Below, piece after piece: positions 9,013 to 18,366 of a stretch of DNA of 42,883 nucleotides (positions are counted from its first letter, which is position 1; the number at the start of each line of letters is the position of its first letter). The notes below the pieces were generated by a model. It saw only the letters and a program-made list of their open reading frames with translations. It was not told where the DNA came from and ran no database searches. The stretch is taken from contig JAFVFO010000057.1 in assembly GCA_017475485.1 (NCBI GenBank), positions 1 through 42,883 on the forward strand, in the 5' to 3' direction. Both the position numbers and the translations under genes were made by a program. Origin of the DNA: Candidatus Gastranaerophilales bacterium (lineage in GTDB: Bacteria; Cyanobacteriota; Vampirovibrionia; Gastranaerophilales; Gastranaerophilaceae).

Positions 9013-10146
9013 ATGGAAAAAATAAAAGAGATATATTGTAAAACGTTTTTTTTAATCCATTTTAAAAAAATAAAAGAAAATCATATTGTTAAAAGTTTTA
9101 TAGATTTCTTGGAGGCTCTTTTTTTAGAACAGGATTTTATTAAAACAATAAAAAAATATTCCGATTTTGTAGAATTATTAAATAATGAAGATTTTTCCTT
9201 GTATATTAAGGAAAACCTGCCCGATATAGAAAAAAATGAAAATTCAAATAATGAATTAAAGATAATTTGCGAACTATCGAAAATTAATTACGAATTAATT
9301 AAGGATATACTTTATAAAAAATATCCAAATTACGGTAAAATTATTGATATATTGCCGTATTTTAATAATTCGGGACTTGATTTGGAACTTAAAGATATTA
9401 AAACAAAAGCAAATTCAAGGACGTTCATTTTTGATGAAAATTTAAAATTAAAAGCATTAGATATTAAAGAACCCCTAAGTTTTTCGGATTTAAAAGGTTA
9501 TGAAAAACAAAAGAAAATTTTATACGATAATACAAAAGCCCTTTTGGACAACAAGCATGTAAATAATATTTTATTATACGGAGATGCAGGGTGCGGAAAA
9601 TCAACCTCTGTAAGAGCTTTATTAAACGAATTTGAAAATATAAAAATTGTTCAGGTTTTTAAAAACAATTTAATTAATATTGATAAACTATATGAAATTT
9701 TGCGCCAGCTAAAGGATAAATTTATTATTTTTGCAGATGATATTTCTTTTGATGAAGATGACAGAGATTTATCTACCATGAAGGCAGTTTTAGAGGGTTC
9801 TTTAATTCAGTGTCCGAAAAATGCCGTAATATATGCAACTTCAAACAGGCGACATTTAATAAGAGAAACTTTCCAATCACGCAAAGGAGATGAGGTACAT
9901 CTGAACGACACTTTAAATGAAATTAATTCTTTAGCGGAACGTTTCGGAATTAATTTATTATTTGCAAAACCAAATAATGAAGAATTTATTGATATTGTAT
10001 TAAAATTAGCGTCAGAATATTCAATAGATATGGAGCCTGAAATTATTATTCAAAAGGCTCAGCGTCTTGCGTTAATTAAAGGTTCAAAAAGCCCCAGAAT
10101 TGCACGTCAATTAATTGATAATTTAAGAAATAATATGGATATATAA
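9013..10146 (+). CDS. AAA+ ATPase, DUF815 family
   Basis: A 377-residue protein with a variable helical N-terminal half and a C-terminal P-loop ATPase. Walker A is LLYGDAGCGKST (about residues 186-197); Walker B is FIIFADDISFD (about 236-246); the sensor block AVIYATSNRRHLIRE (about 275-290) is the strongest DUF815 signature. Family members are widespread, usually close to 300-450 residues, and biochemically uncharacterised; a remodelling or loader role is inference from the AAA+ fold. It starts 1 nt after the glgX stop and its own stop overlaps the next start (TAATG), so it is translationally coupled on both sides. Confidence 0.88.
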   Translation: MEKIKEIYCKTFFLIHFKKIKENHIVKSFIDFLEALFLEQDFIKTIKKYSDFVELLNNEDFSLYIKENLPDIEKNENSNNELKIICELSKINYELIKDILYKKYPNYGKIIDILPYFNNSGLDLELKDIKTKANSRTFIFDENLKLKALDIKEPLSFSDLKGYEKQKKILYDNTKALLDNKHVNNILLYGDAGCGKSTSVRALLNEFENIKIVQVFKNNLINIDKLYEILRQLKDKFIIFADDISFDEDDRDLSTMKAVLEGSLIQCPKNAVIYATSNRRHLIRETFQSRKGDEVHLNDTLNEINSLAERFGINLLFAKPNNEEFIDIVLKLASEYSIDMEPEIIIQKAQRLALIKGSKSPRIARQLIDNLRNNMDI

Positions 10147-10886
10147 TGAAAAAGATAGTTTTAGTTTTACTATTAATTTTAGCCCCTTGCTATGCGCTTG
10201 ATTACGGCTCATACTGCCCTTCAAATAATGCTTCTAAAAGCATTCAGGGAATGTTTATGAGTGCTTCGGGCATTAATTTTACTGCACGAAAAATTGCCCA
10301 AAAAGAAATCGCCAAAGCTCTTTTGAAAGAAACTAATTCCGATTTTGATGTAAAAGTAGATACTTTTTGGGGTGTAAATATTGTTGACGGAGAATTTAAA
10401 AAATTTAGCGCAACGGCAAAAAACTATCTTCATGATAATTTTAATGCGGAAAGTTTAACCATAGAAACCGTATGTCCATATAATAAAGTCAGCTATAAAG
10501 ATGATAAACTGCACTTTGATACGGATATGATATTAAAATATAATGTCTTAATTAATCAAGATAATTTATCCAAGATGTTGAAGCAAAAAATTCAAATTAT
10601 CAATAATAAAGTTGCATTTGATTATAAGGTATCTGTTTTTGGAATAAAAACAACCCTCAGTTTAAAAGCGGGACTTGCAATTAAAGATAATAAAATCGAA
10701 TTGTGCGATATAGAATTTAATAATAAATCCTTAAAAGCGGGAAAATATCTATCGTTATTAAATGAATTAACCAGCTTTAATGTTGACTTAAATAAAACCA
10801 CAAAAGCTAATGTAAAAGTAGATAATGTTAAAATTCAAAATTCAAAGATATATTTATCCGGTTTTGCCTTAATTCCAAAAGGTTAA
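10146..10886 (+). CDS. Exported LmeA/DUF2993-type protein
   Basis: A 246-residue exported protein with a signal peptide (hydrophobic LVLLLILAP, cleavage near CYA-L at about residue 18). The mature part is beta-rich with repeated amphipathic strands, a layout matching the DUF2993/LmeA group of phospholipid-binding periplasmic proteins common in cyanobacteria and actinobacteria. Expected location is the periplasm, with a role in envelope lipid handling; this is family-based. It closes the DUF1015-glgX-DUF815 operon with a 1-nt start-stop overlap, and its stop overlaps the convergent Cys-rich gene by TTAA. Similarity is moderate, so another exported beta-rich family remains possible. Confidence 0.65.
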   Translation: MKKIVLVLLLILAPCYALDYGSYCPSNNASKSIQGMFMSASGINFTARKIAQKEIAKALLKETNSDFDVKVDTFWGVNIVDGEFKKFSATAKNYLHDNFNAESLTIETVCPYNKVSYKDDKLHFDTDMILKYNVLINQDNLSKMLKQKIQIINNKVAFDYKVSVFGIKTTLSLKAGLAIKDNKIELCDIEFNNKSLKAGKYLSLLNELTSFNVDLNKTTKANVKVDNVKIQNSKIYLSGFALIPKG

Positions 10887-11476
10887 GAACAGGGGAATTT
10901 ATATACGGCACCGTATTTTTTAATTTTTTTGATTTTTTTATTTTGGTCTTTTTTAAAGGATTTAAAAATTTTTTTCTGATTTTTACAAAGAATTTCATTT
11001 GTGTCTGATAAATAATCTTTGTATTTTTCTTTAATATCCGTTTGAATATCATGTACTGTATTTTTTTGTTCTTTGATACATTTTACATCTTTTGAAATTA
11101 AATCAAGGAGCTTGTCTTTTTCTTTTGTATATCTTTCGCATAAAATTTCTAAATCCTGCTTAAAATTCATATAAATATTATCAAGACAATTTTCTTGATT
11201 TGCATTCGGCTGAAGCTCCTGTTTTAACAATCTGTATTGTTTATCAAAATAACACTGATTATAAATGCAGTATTCATCATCCTCTACTTTGCATTTTTCA
11301 CATGGTTTATTAAGCTCAAGCCCTTGCGCATTATTTTGAATTTCATTTTGTTCTTTAGCTGTCGGGCATTCGCTTTCATACATTTGTTTACAATTTTCGC
11401 CGCTATTTGCACTACTGACACAAATAAGAAAAAATAAAACAAATGTTGAAAATATAGTATTTTTAATGTTTCTCAT
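10883..11476 (-). CDS. Exported Cys- and Lys-rich helical protein
   Basis: Unrecognised 197-residue protein. A hydrophobic N-terminal segment (about residues 8-23) indicates export. The mature part has eleven or so cysteines, including CEKC and closely spaced pairs (ENCKQMYESEC, YCIYNQC), consistent with disulfides in an oxidising compartment. The second half is highly charged and probably coiled coil, ending in a Lys-rich KKDQNKKIKKIKK tract and a final Cys-Ser. No lipobox is convincing. The start ATG lacks a clear Shine-Dalgarno; the upstream palindrome at 11481-11515 encloses the probable -10 box. The gene is convergent with the LmeA-like gene and overlaps it by 4 nt. Confidence 0.7.
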   Translation of the reverse strand: MRNIKNTIFSTFVLFFLICVSSANSGENCKQMYESECPTAKEQNEIQNNAQGLELNKPCEKCKVEDDEYCIYNQCYFDKQYRLLKQELQPNANQENCLDNIYMNFKQDLEILCERYTKEKDKLLDLISKDVKCIKEQKNTVHDIQTDIKEKYKDYLSDTNEILCKNQKKIFKSFKKDQNKKIKKIKKYGAVYKFPCS

Positions 11477-11480
11477 AATT

Positions 11481-11515
11481 TATAGGGCTACCTTCATTAT
11501 AAAGGTAACCCTATA
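11481..11515 (-). promoter_or_regulatory. Inverted repeat centred on a -10 box
   Basis: TATAGGGCTACCTT (11481-11494) and AAGGTAACCCTATA (11502-11515) form a 14-bp inverted repeat with one mismatch, which becomes a G-U pair in minus-strand RNA. The 7-nt centre contains TATAAT on the minus strand (11496-11501), 19 nt upstream of the ATG at 11476. It could be an operator over the promoter of the Cys-rich gene or a hairpin behind serA. Confidence 0.5.
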
Positions 11516-11527
11516 GCGGATATTATG

Positions 11528-11553
11528 AAATTAGCCGGTTGAGCTAATTTTTT
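11528..11553. terminator. Hairpin overlapping the serA stop codon
   Basis: AAATTAGC (11528-11535) pairs with GCTAATTT (11543-11550) around a 7-nt loop. The serA stop codon lies in the stem. The T-run (11548-11553) follows on the plus strand, so as a classical terminator it would act on plus-strand read-through from the LmeA-like gene; on the minus strand the tail is only weakly T-rich. Confidence 0.4.
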
Positions 11554-13121
11554 ATATTAATATAGCTTGCACCTAAAATATCATTTATTTTATTAATTTT
11601 ATCAAGTGTAGCTTGTGTTGCTTTAGAATCAATACTTATAATCATAATTGATTTATCATCTTTTCCTTGGGCAACTTGCATACCTGAAATATTAATATCA
11701 TCTTCACCTAATACATTTGCAACTTTTGCTACCATGCCGACTTTATTAACATGCGGAACTAAAAGCATGTGCTCTTTAGGTTCAATAGATGTATGATATT
11801 CATTAATTTTTGTAATGCGTTTAATTGTTTTTGCAACAAGCTCACCTTTTACAACAGTTGTATCTGTTGAAGTTGCAATACAAACCATAATTGAATTTTC
11901 ATTATCATTTGTTTTTGAAGTTTTAACTTCAATACCTCTTTGTTTTGCAATTATAGGTGCGTTTACATAATTAACATCTTCTAAATTAGCACTTAAAATG
12001 CCTTTTAAAATAGCAATTTCCAAAGGCGAAACATCTAATTGCGATAATTTTCCGCTGACTGTAATGTTTAATTCTTTAATTGCACCTTTTGAAATTTGAG
12101 AAGCAACTTGTGCAATATTTTCAGCTAAACCCATATATTCTTTAACGGCTTCCAGCTTTTGAGGTTTTAAGGCAGGAATATTAATTGCACTTGTTGCATT
12201 TCTGCCTGATAAGACATCAACTACTTGGTTTGCTACATCAAGCGCAACATTAATTTGTGCTTCGTCTGTAGATGCGCCTAAGTGGGGTGTTAAAATTGCA
12301 TTTCTTTCAAAGTTTAACAGAGGAGAAGAAGCAACATTTTTTTCATCCTCATATACGTCTATTGCACATTGTGCAACTTGGCCGGATTCAAGTGCTTTCG
12401 CTAAATCCGCTTCAACAATAATTCCGCCTCTTGCGCAATTAATTATTCTGACACCTTTTTTCATTCTGTTTAGGGTATTAGTATTGATTAGACCTGTAGT
12501 TTCTTTTGTTTTAGGAGTATGTATTGTAAGATAATCAATCATTCCCCAAAAATCATCAAGGTGTTCGACATAAGTTGCGCCCATTTTTTCAACAATTTCT
12601 TTATTTGCATAAGGGTCGCATACAACAACCTTCATACCTAAGGCAAGCGCAACGTTAGCTACATGAGAACCGATTTTGCCAAAACCTATAATACCTAAAG
12701 TTTTATTGTAAACTTCAACACCTGTGAATTTTGAGCGTTCCCATAAACCTTTTTTAACGGAAGCATCTGCAACAGGGATGTTTCTTGACATTGCCATCAT
12801 AAGTGCAATTGTGTGTTCCGCTGCAGCATGGGTATTGCCGTCAGGAGAATTTACAACTATAATACCTTTTTCTGTTGCCGAAGCAACATCAATATTATCA
12901 ACCCCAACGCCTGCTCTGCCAATGATTTTAAGGTTTTTGCCCGCTTCAATAATGCGTTTTGTAACTTTTGTTTGAGAGCGAACCAATAATGCGTCATATT
13001 CACCGATTATTTCGCATAATTTATCTTCGTCCATTGTAGGAAGATTATCTACCTCGGCAACTCTTGCAACAATTTTTACAGCGAGGTCATTAATTTTGTC
13101 TGTGATTAATACTTTTGCCAT
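11544..13121 (-). CDS. serA: D-3-phosphoglycerate dehydrogenase
   Basis: A 525-residue enzyme that oxidises 3-phosphoglycerate to 3-phosphohydroxypyruvate with NAD, the first step of serine synthesis. Visible are the NAD-binding GIIGFGKIG (about residues 143-151), catalytic Arg in CARGGIIVE (Arg231), Glu near 260 in DVYEDE, and His280 in TPHLGAS. After the catalytic part come an allosteric substrate-binding-type segment and a C-terminal ACT domain (about 450-525), the long form usual in cyanobacteria and Bacillus. The ACT domain is where serine feedback typically acts. The start is fixed by a strong AAGGAG 8 nt before the ATG. It follows the GNAT gene by 24 nt in one transcription unit. Confidence 0.96.
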   Translation of the reverse strand: MAKVLITDKINDLAVKIVARVAEVDNLPTMDEDKLCEIIGEYDALLVRSQTKVTKRIIEAGKNLKIIGRAGVGVDNIDVASATEKGIIVVNSPDGNTHAAAEHTIALMMAMSRNIPVADASVKKGLWERSKFTGVEVYNKTLGIIGFGKIGSHVANVALALGMKVVVCDPYANKEIVEKMGATYVEHLDDFWGMIDYLTIHTPKTKETTGLINTNTLNRMKKGVRIINCARGGIIVEADLAKALESGQVAQCAIDVYEDEKNVASSPLLNFERNAILTPHLGASTDEAQINVALDVANQVVDVLSGRNATSAINIPALKPQKLEAVKEYMGLAENIAQVASQISKGAIKELNITVSGKLSQLDVSPLEIAILKGILSANLEDVNYVNAPIIAKQRGIEVKTSKTNDNENSIMVCIATSTDTTVVKGELVAKTIKRITKINEYHTSIEPKEHMLLVPHVNKVGMVAKVANVLGEDDINISGMQVAQGKDDKSIMIISIDSKATQATLDKINKINDILGASYINIKN

Positions 13122-13145
13122 TTTTAACTCCTTAGTTGTTTTGTT

Positions 13146-14120
13146 CTATCCTTTAGGCAGATATGCCTGCGGGTAGCCGTATGATTGTACAAAACCTGCT
13201 GATTCATACATTTTAACGGCAGAAGGCATATTAAGATCTAAACTTGCATTAAGCTCGTTTAGTTCAATTATACCGCCTTGATGAAGTTTAATTACATCTA
13301 AAACAGATGCTTTTATAAGAGGTTTTGAAAGTTTTGAGCCTCTGTGCTCTTCTAAAATTCCTATTAACGGTAAGTTTGCAATACCGTCACCCGTAACATT
13401 TGCGAGGCAGAAACCTATCAATTTGTTTTCGTATAAAAGAATTTTGCTTGCCTGAGGTAAAAATCTGCCGTAGATTGATGTTGTAATTTTATGGGTAATA
13501 TCTCTGCACCCTTCAATCGAGCCAAATCTTACATCAAAATTAACGTCCGTAGAATCTTTAAATGCCTTAAAAATTACCTGTGCAAGTTCTTCAAAATAAA
13601 TATCTCTGTATGGAGTTAATTTGTAGCCTATGGGAAGCTCCATAAAATTAAACTGGGACAAATCTTTTATAAGCTGTTTGTTTTTAATGTCAAAAACAAC
13701 TACGCCGGTATCAATAAATTGGAAATTATACTTTGCGACAACCTTTTTAAAACTTTCCTGAACACCAAGCATAGCATAAGAAACAACCGCATGTTTTCTT
13801 TGACCTTTGGTCACTTCCATAAATTTATCAAACAATTGTTTTCTTTTTTCTTCTATATCTTCAATTCCAAGGCAGTGAATAACAAACAGTTCAATAACGT
13901 CGCCTTCTACCGAAGTATATGCCAAAAAACCCGTCGGAATAGAATCTTCAAGCAAAATTATACAACTTAAAAGGCCTTTTCTAAACGAATCAATAAAATC
14001 TTCGTAAGATAAAGGGTCTATTTCAAACTTGTAATCCGTTCTGGCTTTAAGGCGAAAATCATTATATGCGCCTTGAAATACTCTGAAATATTTTTCTTCT
14101 AATATAGCGATTTCATACAT
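13146..14120 (-). CDS. Tandem GNAT-like acetyltransferase
   Basis: A 324-residue protein that appears to contain two GNAT-type domains. The first half has SIPTGFLAYTSVEGDVIELFVI, a beta4-beta5-like segment but no good acetyl-CoA loop. The second half (about 165-324) has KLIGFCLAN, ANLPLIGILEEHRGSKLSK (a motif A-like pyrophosphate loop) and NMPSAVKMYESAGF, the typical N-x-x-A-x-x-x-Y-x-x-x-GF end of GNAT proteins. So the C-terminal domain is probably catalytic and the N-terminal one degenerate. The substrate is unknown. It is the first gene of a unit with serA, which may hint at an amino-acid or aminoacyl substrate, but that is guesswork. Confidence 0.75.
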   Translation of the reverse strand: MYEIAILEEKYFRVFQGAYNDFRLKARTDYKFEIDPLSYEDFIDSFRKGLLSCIILLEDSIPTGFLAYTSVEGDVIELFVIHCLGIEDIEEKRKQLFDKFMEVTKGQRKHAVVSYAMLGVQESFKKVVAKYNFQFIDTGVVVFDIKNKQLIKDLSQFNFMELPIGYKLTPYRDIYFEELAQVIFKAFKDSTDVNFDVRFGSIEGCRDITHKITTSIYGRFLPQASKILLYENKLIGFCLANVTGDGIANLPLIGILEEHRGSKLSKPLIKASVLDVIKLHQGGIIELNELNASLDLNMPSAVKMYESAGFVQSYGYPQAYLPKG

Positions 14121-14148
14121 ATAAGCAATACCTACTCAATTTTGAACA

Positions 14149-14178
14149 ATTGTACCATGGACATTAATTAATTTTCAA
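14149..14178 (-). promoter_or_regulatory. Promoter of the GNAT-serA unit
   Basis: On the minus strand TTGAAA (complement of 14173-14178), 18 bp, then TACAAT (complement of 14149-14154). The -10 is part of the 12-mer CCATGGTACAAT also found before the AsmA-like gene. The leader to the ATG at 14120 is about 20 nt. Confidence 0.55.
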
Positions 14179-14203
14179 ATCCATGTGTAGTTTTGTAACT
14201 AGA

Positions 14204-17200
14204 TTATTTTTTTGAAAGCAGTTCTTTTATGGTTGTAATCAGTTCTTCCTGCTTAAATAAATTCTTTTGAATGTAGGCTGAAATTTTATTTTTCTTTATC
14301 TCGTCGGTATATTCTTCCTTAGGTTCAGAACTTACGATAATGACAGGGCAGTTTTCATAATTTTTATTCTTCCTGAGTTCGCCAATAAATTCAAAACCGT
14401 TCATCCCCGGCATTTGTACATCAGAAACAACAAGGTCATATTTTTCCTGAGATGTTTTTTCGAGTGCATTCATAGGATTTGTTGCAATGGATACATTATA
14501 TCCGTTATTGGTTAAAATGTTTTTTTGAAGCATTCTTGTTGTGTGCGAATCATCAACAATTAAAATTTTATAGTTAAAATTATCCTGAGTTTTTATAATT
14601 CCATGCTTAGAAATAATTTTTGTGCCGATTTTTGTTGAAGATATTGTTGAAATTATATCCGATATATTTAAAATCAGGCATGCTTCACCATTTGCCAAGG
14701 TTGTAATTCCTGAAATATTTTTAACCTTATACAATGGTGCTGCTAATTTTTTGTGTACAATTTCTTGGTCGGAAATAAGTTTTTCAACAATAATACCGAA
14801 AATTGTATTATCCGTTTCAATAATCATTAAAGTATATTTATTTGTTTCTTTTATAACATTTTCAAGATTTAAAATTTGCGATAATGTATAAATTAAAACG
14901 GCATTATTATTGTAAATATAATAATTTTTCCCGTCTTTTTCAAATATTTCATCATTATTAATTCTGACAATAGTTTTAATAACGGATGTTTCAATGGCGT
15001 ACAGCTGTTTTTGTTCTTCAATAATGAATACTTTTTTAGTTGCAACCGTTGCGGGAAGCGTTATTCTGACAACAGTACCTTGATTAATCTGAGAAAAAAT
15101 ATCAATTCTTCCCTGCATTTGATTGATTTTACTGTTTACGATATCTAAGCCTAAACCTCTGCCTGATAGTTCTGTTACAAAGTTTTCCGTCGAAAAACCG
15201 GGGTAGAAAATCAAATTGGTTAATTCTTCATCATTAATCGCAGATAATTCTTCTCTTGTTAAAATATTCATTTCAAGAGCTTTTGCTTTAATCTTTTCTA
15301 TATCAAGCCCTTTGCCGTCATCTTTAACATCAATTACAATCATATTATCTTTATGAGTTGCAATAATTTCTATCTTACCTATAGGATTTTTCCCCATGGC
15401 CTTTCTTATTTCAACTTCTTCAATTCCATGGTCTATTGAATTTCTGATAATATGCATTAAAGGAATTTTAATTTCTTCAATAATTGTTTTATCTGCGGTA
15501 ATTTCCGCCCCTTGGATTACAAGGTCGATTTTTTTATTTTTTTCGCGTGCAATATTGTGCACCATTCTGGGAAACAGTTGAAATATGGTTGAAAGAGGAA
15601 GAATTCTCATGTTTTTAACCATATTATCTATTTCGCTTGTTGTGGTGTTTAAGTGGGTTTCGCTTTCTTGCAATTGTTTGAAAAGATACTGCATTTCTTT
15701 CATAATGCCGAGCATTTTTTCACTGTGTTGTTCAGCTAATGTGCACAATTGCTTATTATAAGCCATTATTGTTCTAAAATCCCATTCTTCTTTATTCAAG
15801 GGATTTGAAATATATTTTTTATCAAAATATTTAATATAATAACCCATTTTGGCAAAATTTTTCTGCCAATCCATAAGGTCATTGTTGATTTTTTTAGCTA
15901 AAGATAATTGCTCATTTGTTTTAATTTTAGATACAATAAGCTCCCTGATTTGCCCTACAAGATTATCTAATTTAATAGAATCAACTCTCAGGGTTTTGAT
16001 TTCCGTATTCGTAATAGTATTTAAAATTTCCTTCTGACTGGATTCTCCTACAGACTTTTGGGGTTTTTTGACATGGCCTTTATATTGAAATTTTACCATT
16101 GTTTTAATGACTTCAATTTTTGTATTGACGTCATTGAGCTCTGCATTTGACTTTTTAGAACCTTCAAGAGCTTCTTTTATTGCAACGGAAGCATCATGCG
16201 GAAGACTTACATCATGCAATTTGTAAATTGAGATAATATCTTTAATGTTTGAAAATATTTTTTTAACTTTTTCATTGGTATTTGTTTCAATTGCAGATGA
16301 AATCATGCTTAATGTTTCATCGTAAAATGTTGTATTTAATTCCATTAAAGGAATTCTTTGAAGCAAATCATCCGTTTTATAATGTTTTACAAGGTCAATA
16401 TTATGATGTTCGGGCGGTTTTTGCGAGGATAATTTTTTATCTACAATCTCAAAATAATCCTGCCTTTTGATTTTTTCAGAATCCGCATAATTGCTGACGC
16501 GTTCAATTAAGCCCATACAGCTTTCATTAACATCTAAAAAAGCATAGGACTTATTTTCATTTTTATTGAATTCATCAAGTGTTCTTAAAATATTTTTAGC
16601 ACTGTCATGTATTGTTTTAATTTTTTCATCACTTTTATTATCTAAAAGCTCAATCAGATTTTTAACATTTTGCTCAATATCTAAAATATGACTGAAATCA
16701 TTGTTTTTTCTGGCATTGGATAATACCGATAAAACATCAATTAAAATTTCTTCAATAAGCGGGAATTTCTCTAAAAATAATTTTTTATCAGGTTCTTTAT
16801 CGGTATATTCGGGGTTTGGTGCTTCCGTATCGGGATTTTGCGCAATATTTACAAGCCTTTCAATGTATTTGGCGGTTTCAGGGCTTTTATATTCTGTTTT
16901 TTGAGCTACTGTTTTATTTATTAAATCCGAAATAAAAGCAAGACATTCCGATATTGTATCTGTTATATTTGATGTTATTTGAAGTTTATTTTCTTTTACA
17001 AGACTTATAATATCCTCAATTTTATGGGCTATATTTTGTATTTCTTCAAAGCCCAGCATTCTTGCCGAGCCTTTTAAGGAATGCGCGTCACGAAATAAGT
17101 GCATTGCAAGTTCCTGATTATTGCCTTCGCGCTCAAGTGCAAGAAGTTTATCATCCATTGACGCAATGATTTCGCTGCTTTCCTGTTGAAAGATATTTAA

Positions 17201-17233
17201 TATTTCATTAAGTTCGTCTTGTTGAAATTCCAT
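14204..17233 (-). CDS. Hybrid chemotaxis-type histidine kinase CheA-REC
   Basis: A 1009-residue CheA-like kinase that would phosphorylate response regulators in answer to MCP signals. Order: Hpt domain with phospho-accepting His51 in HSLKGSARML; a long helical region (about 150-410) without a clear second Hpt; dimerisation helices (about 415-540); HATPase with N-box MHIIRNSIDHG (about 593-603), DDGKGL (638-643) and GRGLGL (691-696); a CheW-like domain (about 731-866); and a C-terminal receiver (888-1009) with Asp938 in VVSDVQMPG. This hybrid layout matches the cyanobacterial and pilus-associated (PilL/ChpA-like) kinases rather than enterobacterial CheA. It starts 12 nt after the MCP gene. No CheR or CheB is present in the window. 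Confidence 0.93.
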   Translation of the reverse strand: MEFQQDELNEILNIFQQESSEIIASMDDKLLALEREGNNQELAMHLFRDAHSLKGSARMLGFEEIQNIAHKIEDIISLVKENKLQITSNITDTISECLAFISDLINKTVAQKTEYKSPETAKYIERLVNIAQNPDTEAPNPEYTDKEPDKKLFLEKFPLIEEILIDVLSVLSNARKNNDFSHILDIEQNVKNLIELLDNKSDEKIKTIHDSAKNILRTLDEFNKNENKSYAFLDVNESCMGLIERVSNYADSEKIKRQDYFEIVDKKLSSQKPPEHHNIDLVKHYKTDDLLQRIPLMELNTTFYDETLSMISSAIETNTNEKVKKIFSNIKDIISIYKLHDVSLPHDASVAIKEALEGSKKSNAELNDVNTKIEVIKTMVKFQYKGHVKKPQKSVGESSQKEILNTITNTEIKTLRVDSIKLDNLVGQIRELIVSKIKTNEQLSLAKKINNDLMDWQKNFAKMGYYIKYFDKKYISNPLNKEEWDFRTIMAYNKQLCTLAEQHSEKMLGIMKEMQYLFKQLQESETHLNTTTSEIDNMVKNMRILPLSTIFQLFPRMVHNIAREKNKKIDLVIQGAEITADKTIIEEIKIPLMHIIRNSIDHGIEEVEIRKAMGKNPIGKIEIIATHKDNMIVIDVKDDGKGLDIEKIKAKALEMNILTREELSAINDEELTNLIFYPGFSTENFVTELSGRGLGLDIVNSKINQMQGRIDIFSQINQGTVVRITLPATVATKKVFIIEEQKQLYAIETSVIKTIVRINNDEIFEKDGKNYYIYNNNAVLIYTLSQILNLENVIKETNKYTLMIIETDNTIFGIIVEKLISDQEIVHKKLAAPLYKVKNISGITTLANGEACLILNISDIISTISSTKIGTKIISKHGIIKTQDNFNYKILIVDDSHTTRMLQKNILTNNGYNVSIATNPMNALEKTSQEKYDLVVSDVQMPGMNGFEFIGELRKNKNYENCPVIIVSSEPKEEYTDEIKKNKISAYIQKNLFKQEELITTIKELLSKK

Positions 17234-17245
17234 ATTGCTTACAGC

Positions 17246-18292
17246 TTACAGTACTGATTGTTTTAAATTATTAGATGTTGATTCTATCTTTTCGTATAAG
17301 GTTTCTGTTTCACTTGTAATTTGCCTATTGTTATCAACAAGTTTGGAAATTTCCGCAATATACTCTTGAGCAGATATTGTATCTGAATTGATTTTATCCG
17401 ACGAAGTAATTATTTCATTCATACCTGATGAAATTTCGCTCATAGAGTTAATTAACTGTTCGATATTTTCGCTTATTACATGTGCTAATTCTAATCCCGA
17501 CTCAATTTCTTTTGTGCCTTCTTCCGTTGCAAGTACGGTTGAATTTGCAGTTTGCTGGATATCATTAATCAGAGAAATAATTTTTGCCGTTGCCTGTTTT
17601 GATTCATCTGCAAGTTTTCTGATTTCAGACGCAACAACCGCAAAGCCCTTGCCATGTTCCCCTGCTCTGGCTGCTTCAACAGCCGCATTCAGCGCCAAAA
17701 GGTTTGTTTGTTCCGCAATATCTTCAACAAGCCCTATTGTAGAAGAAATAGACTGTACAAAATCCGATAATTCCAAAATTAATTCCGCAATAGTTTGAAT
17801 TTTATGTCTTATTGAAAACATTTTTTCAATATTTGTTTTAACCGAATTGTATTCGTTATTTGTAAAATCAAGCGAAGTATTTGTTTTTTCTTGAATTGAA
17901 CCTGTAAGATTTTTCATATTATCCGAATAATGCTTTAAATTTTCTACAAGTTCTTGCGCGTTTTTAATTTTACTATCCGAAATAGCGTTATTTTCTTTTT
18001 GAGTTTTATTTTTTTCCTGAATAGAAATAATTTCATCATTTGTTGCACTTGTTGCATTAACAATTATCGCATTCAGCGGTTTTTTTACGGCATTTTTTGA
18101 ATATTCAAAAAGACTTAACAAAATTAAAAATGCTACAGTAAGCACTATTATTAAGTCATAGCCGTCATAAGATAAAAACTTAACGCATGTATAAATTATA
18201 ATAAATGCCGCGAACAAAACTATTCCATCAAATAGTTGTTTTTTAACTAATTCTCTTGAAATGTTAATTTTATCATTTACTTCTTTTGACAT
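17246..18292 (-). CDS. Methyl-accepting chemotaxis protein without a sensor domain
   Basis: A 348-residue chemoreceptor with two membrane segments near the N-terminus (about 21-40 and 46-64) joined by a loop of only about five residues, so there is no periplasmic ligand domain. The rest is a cytoplasmic coiled-coil hairpin. The highly conserved tip is intact: [20 protein letters not shown] (189-208), then [20 protein letters not shown] (208-227). The return arm is about 120 residues. The signal must come from membrane state, a partner or the cytoplasm. A strong AAGGGTGG lies just before the ATG. It heads the unit with the hybrid CheA and is divergent from the response regulator. Confidence 0.92.
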   Translation of the reverse strand: MSKEVNDKINISRELVKKQLFDGIVLFAAFIIIYTCVKFLSYDGYDLIIVLTVAFLILLSLFEYSKNAVKKPLNAIIVNATSATNDEIISIQEKNKTQKENNAISDSKIKNAQELVENLKHYSDNMKNLTGSIQEKTNTSLDFTNNEYNSVKTNIEKMFSIRHKIQTIAELILELSDFVQSISSTIGLVEDIAEQTNLLALNAAVEAARAGEHGKGFAVVASEIRKLADESKQATAKIISLINDIQQTANSTVLATEEGTKEIESGLELAHVISENIEQLINSMSEISSGMNEIITSSDKINSDTISAQEYIAEISKLVDNNRQITSETETLYEKIESTSNNLKQSVL

Positions 18293-18366
18293 ATTCCACC
18301 CTTAAATAAAAAAATGTATAATAATATAAACTAATTATAATAAAATTATATTAAATAAAGCAAATT
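18293..18366. promoter_or_regulatory. Divergent control region of the chemosensory cluster
   Basis: These 74 nt separate the minus-strand MCP-CheA unit from the plus-strand regulator-CheW unit. Several TATAAT/TATTAT-like hexamers occur on both strands, for instance around 18317-18325 and 18336-18350. The MCP side has a good Shine-Dalgarno; the response-regulator side has none, and its nearest -10-like TATATT is 14 nt from the ATG. Confidence 0.4.
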
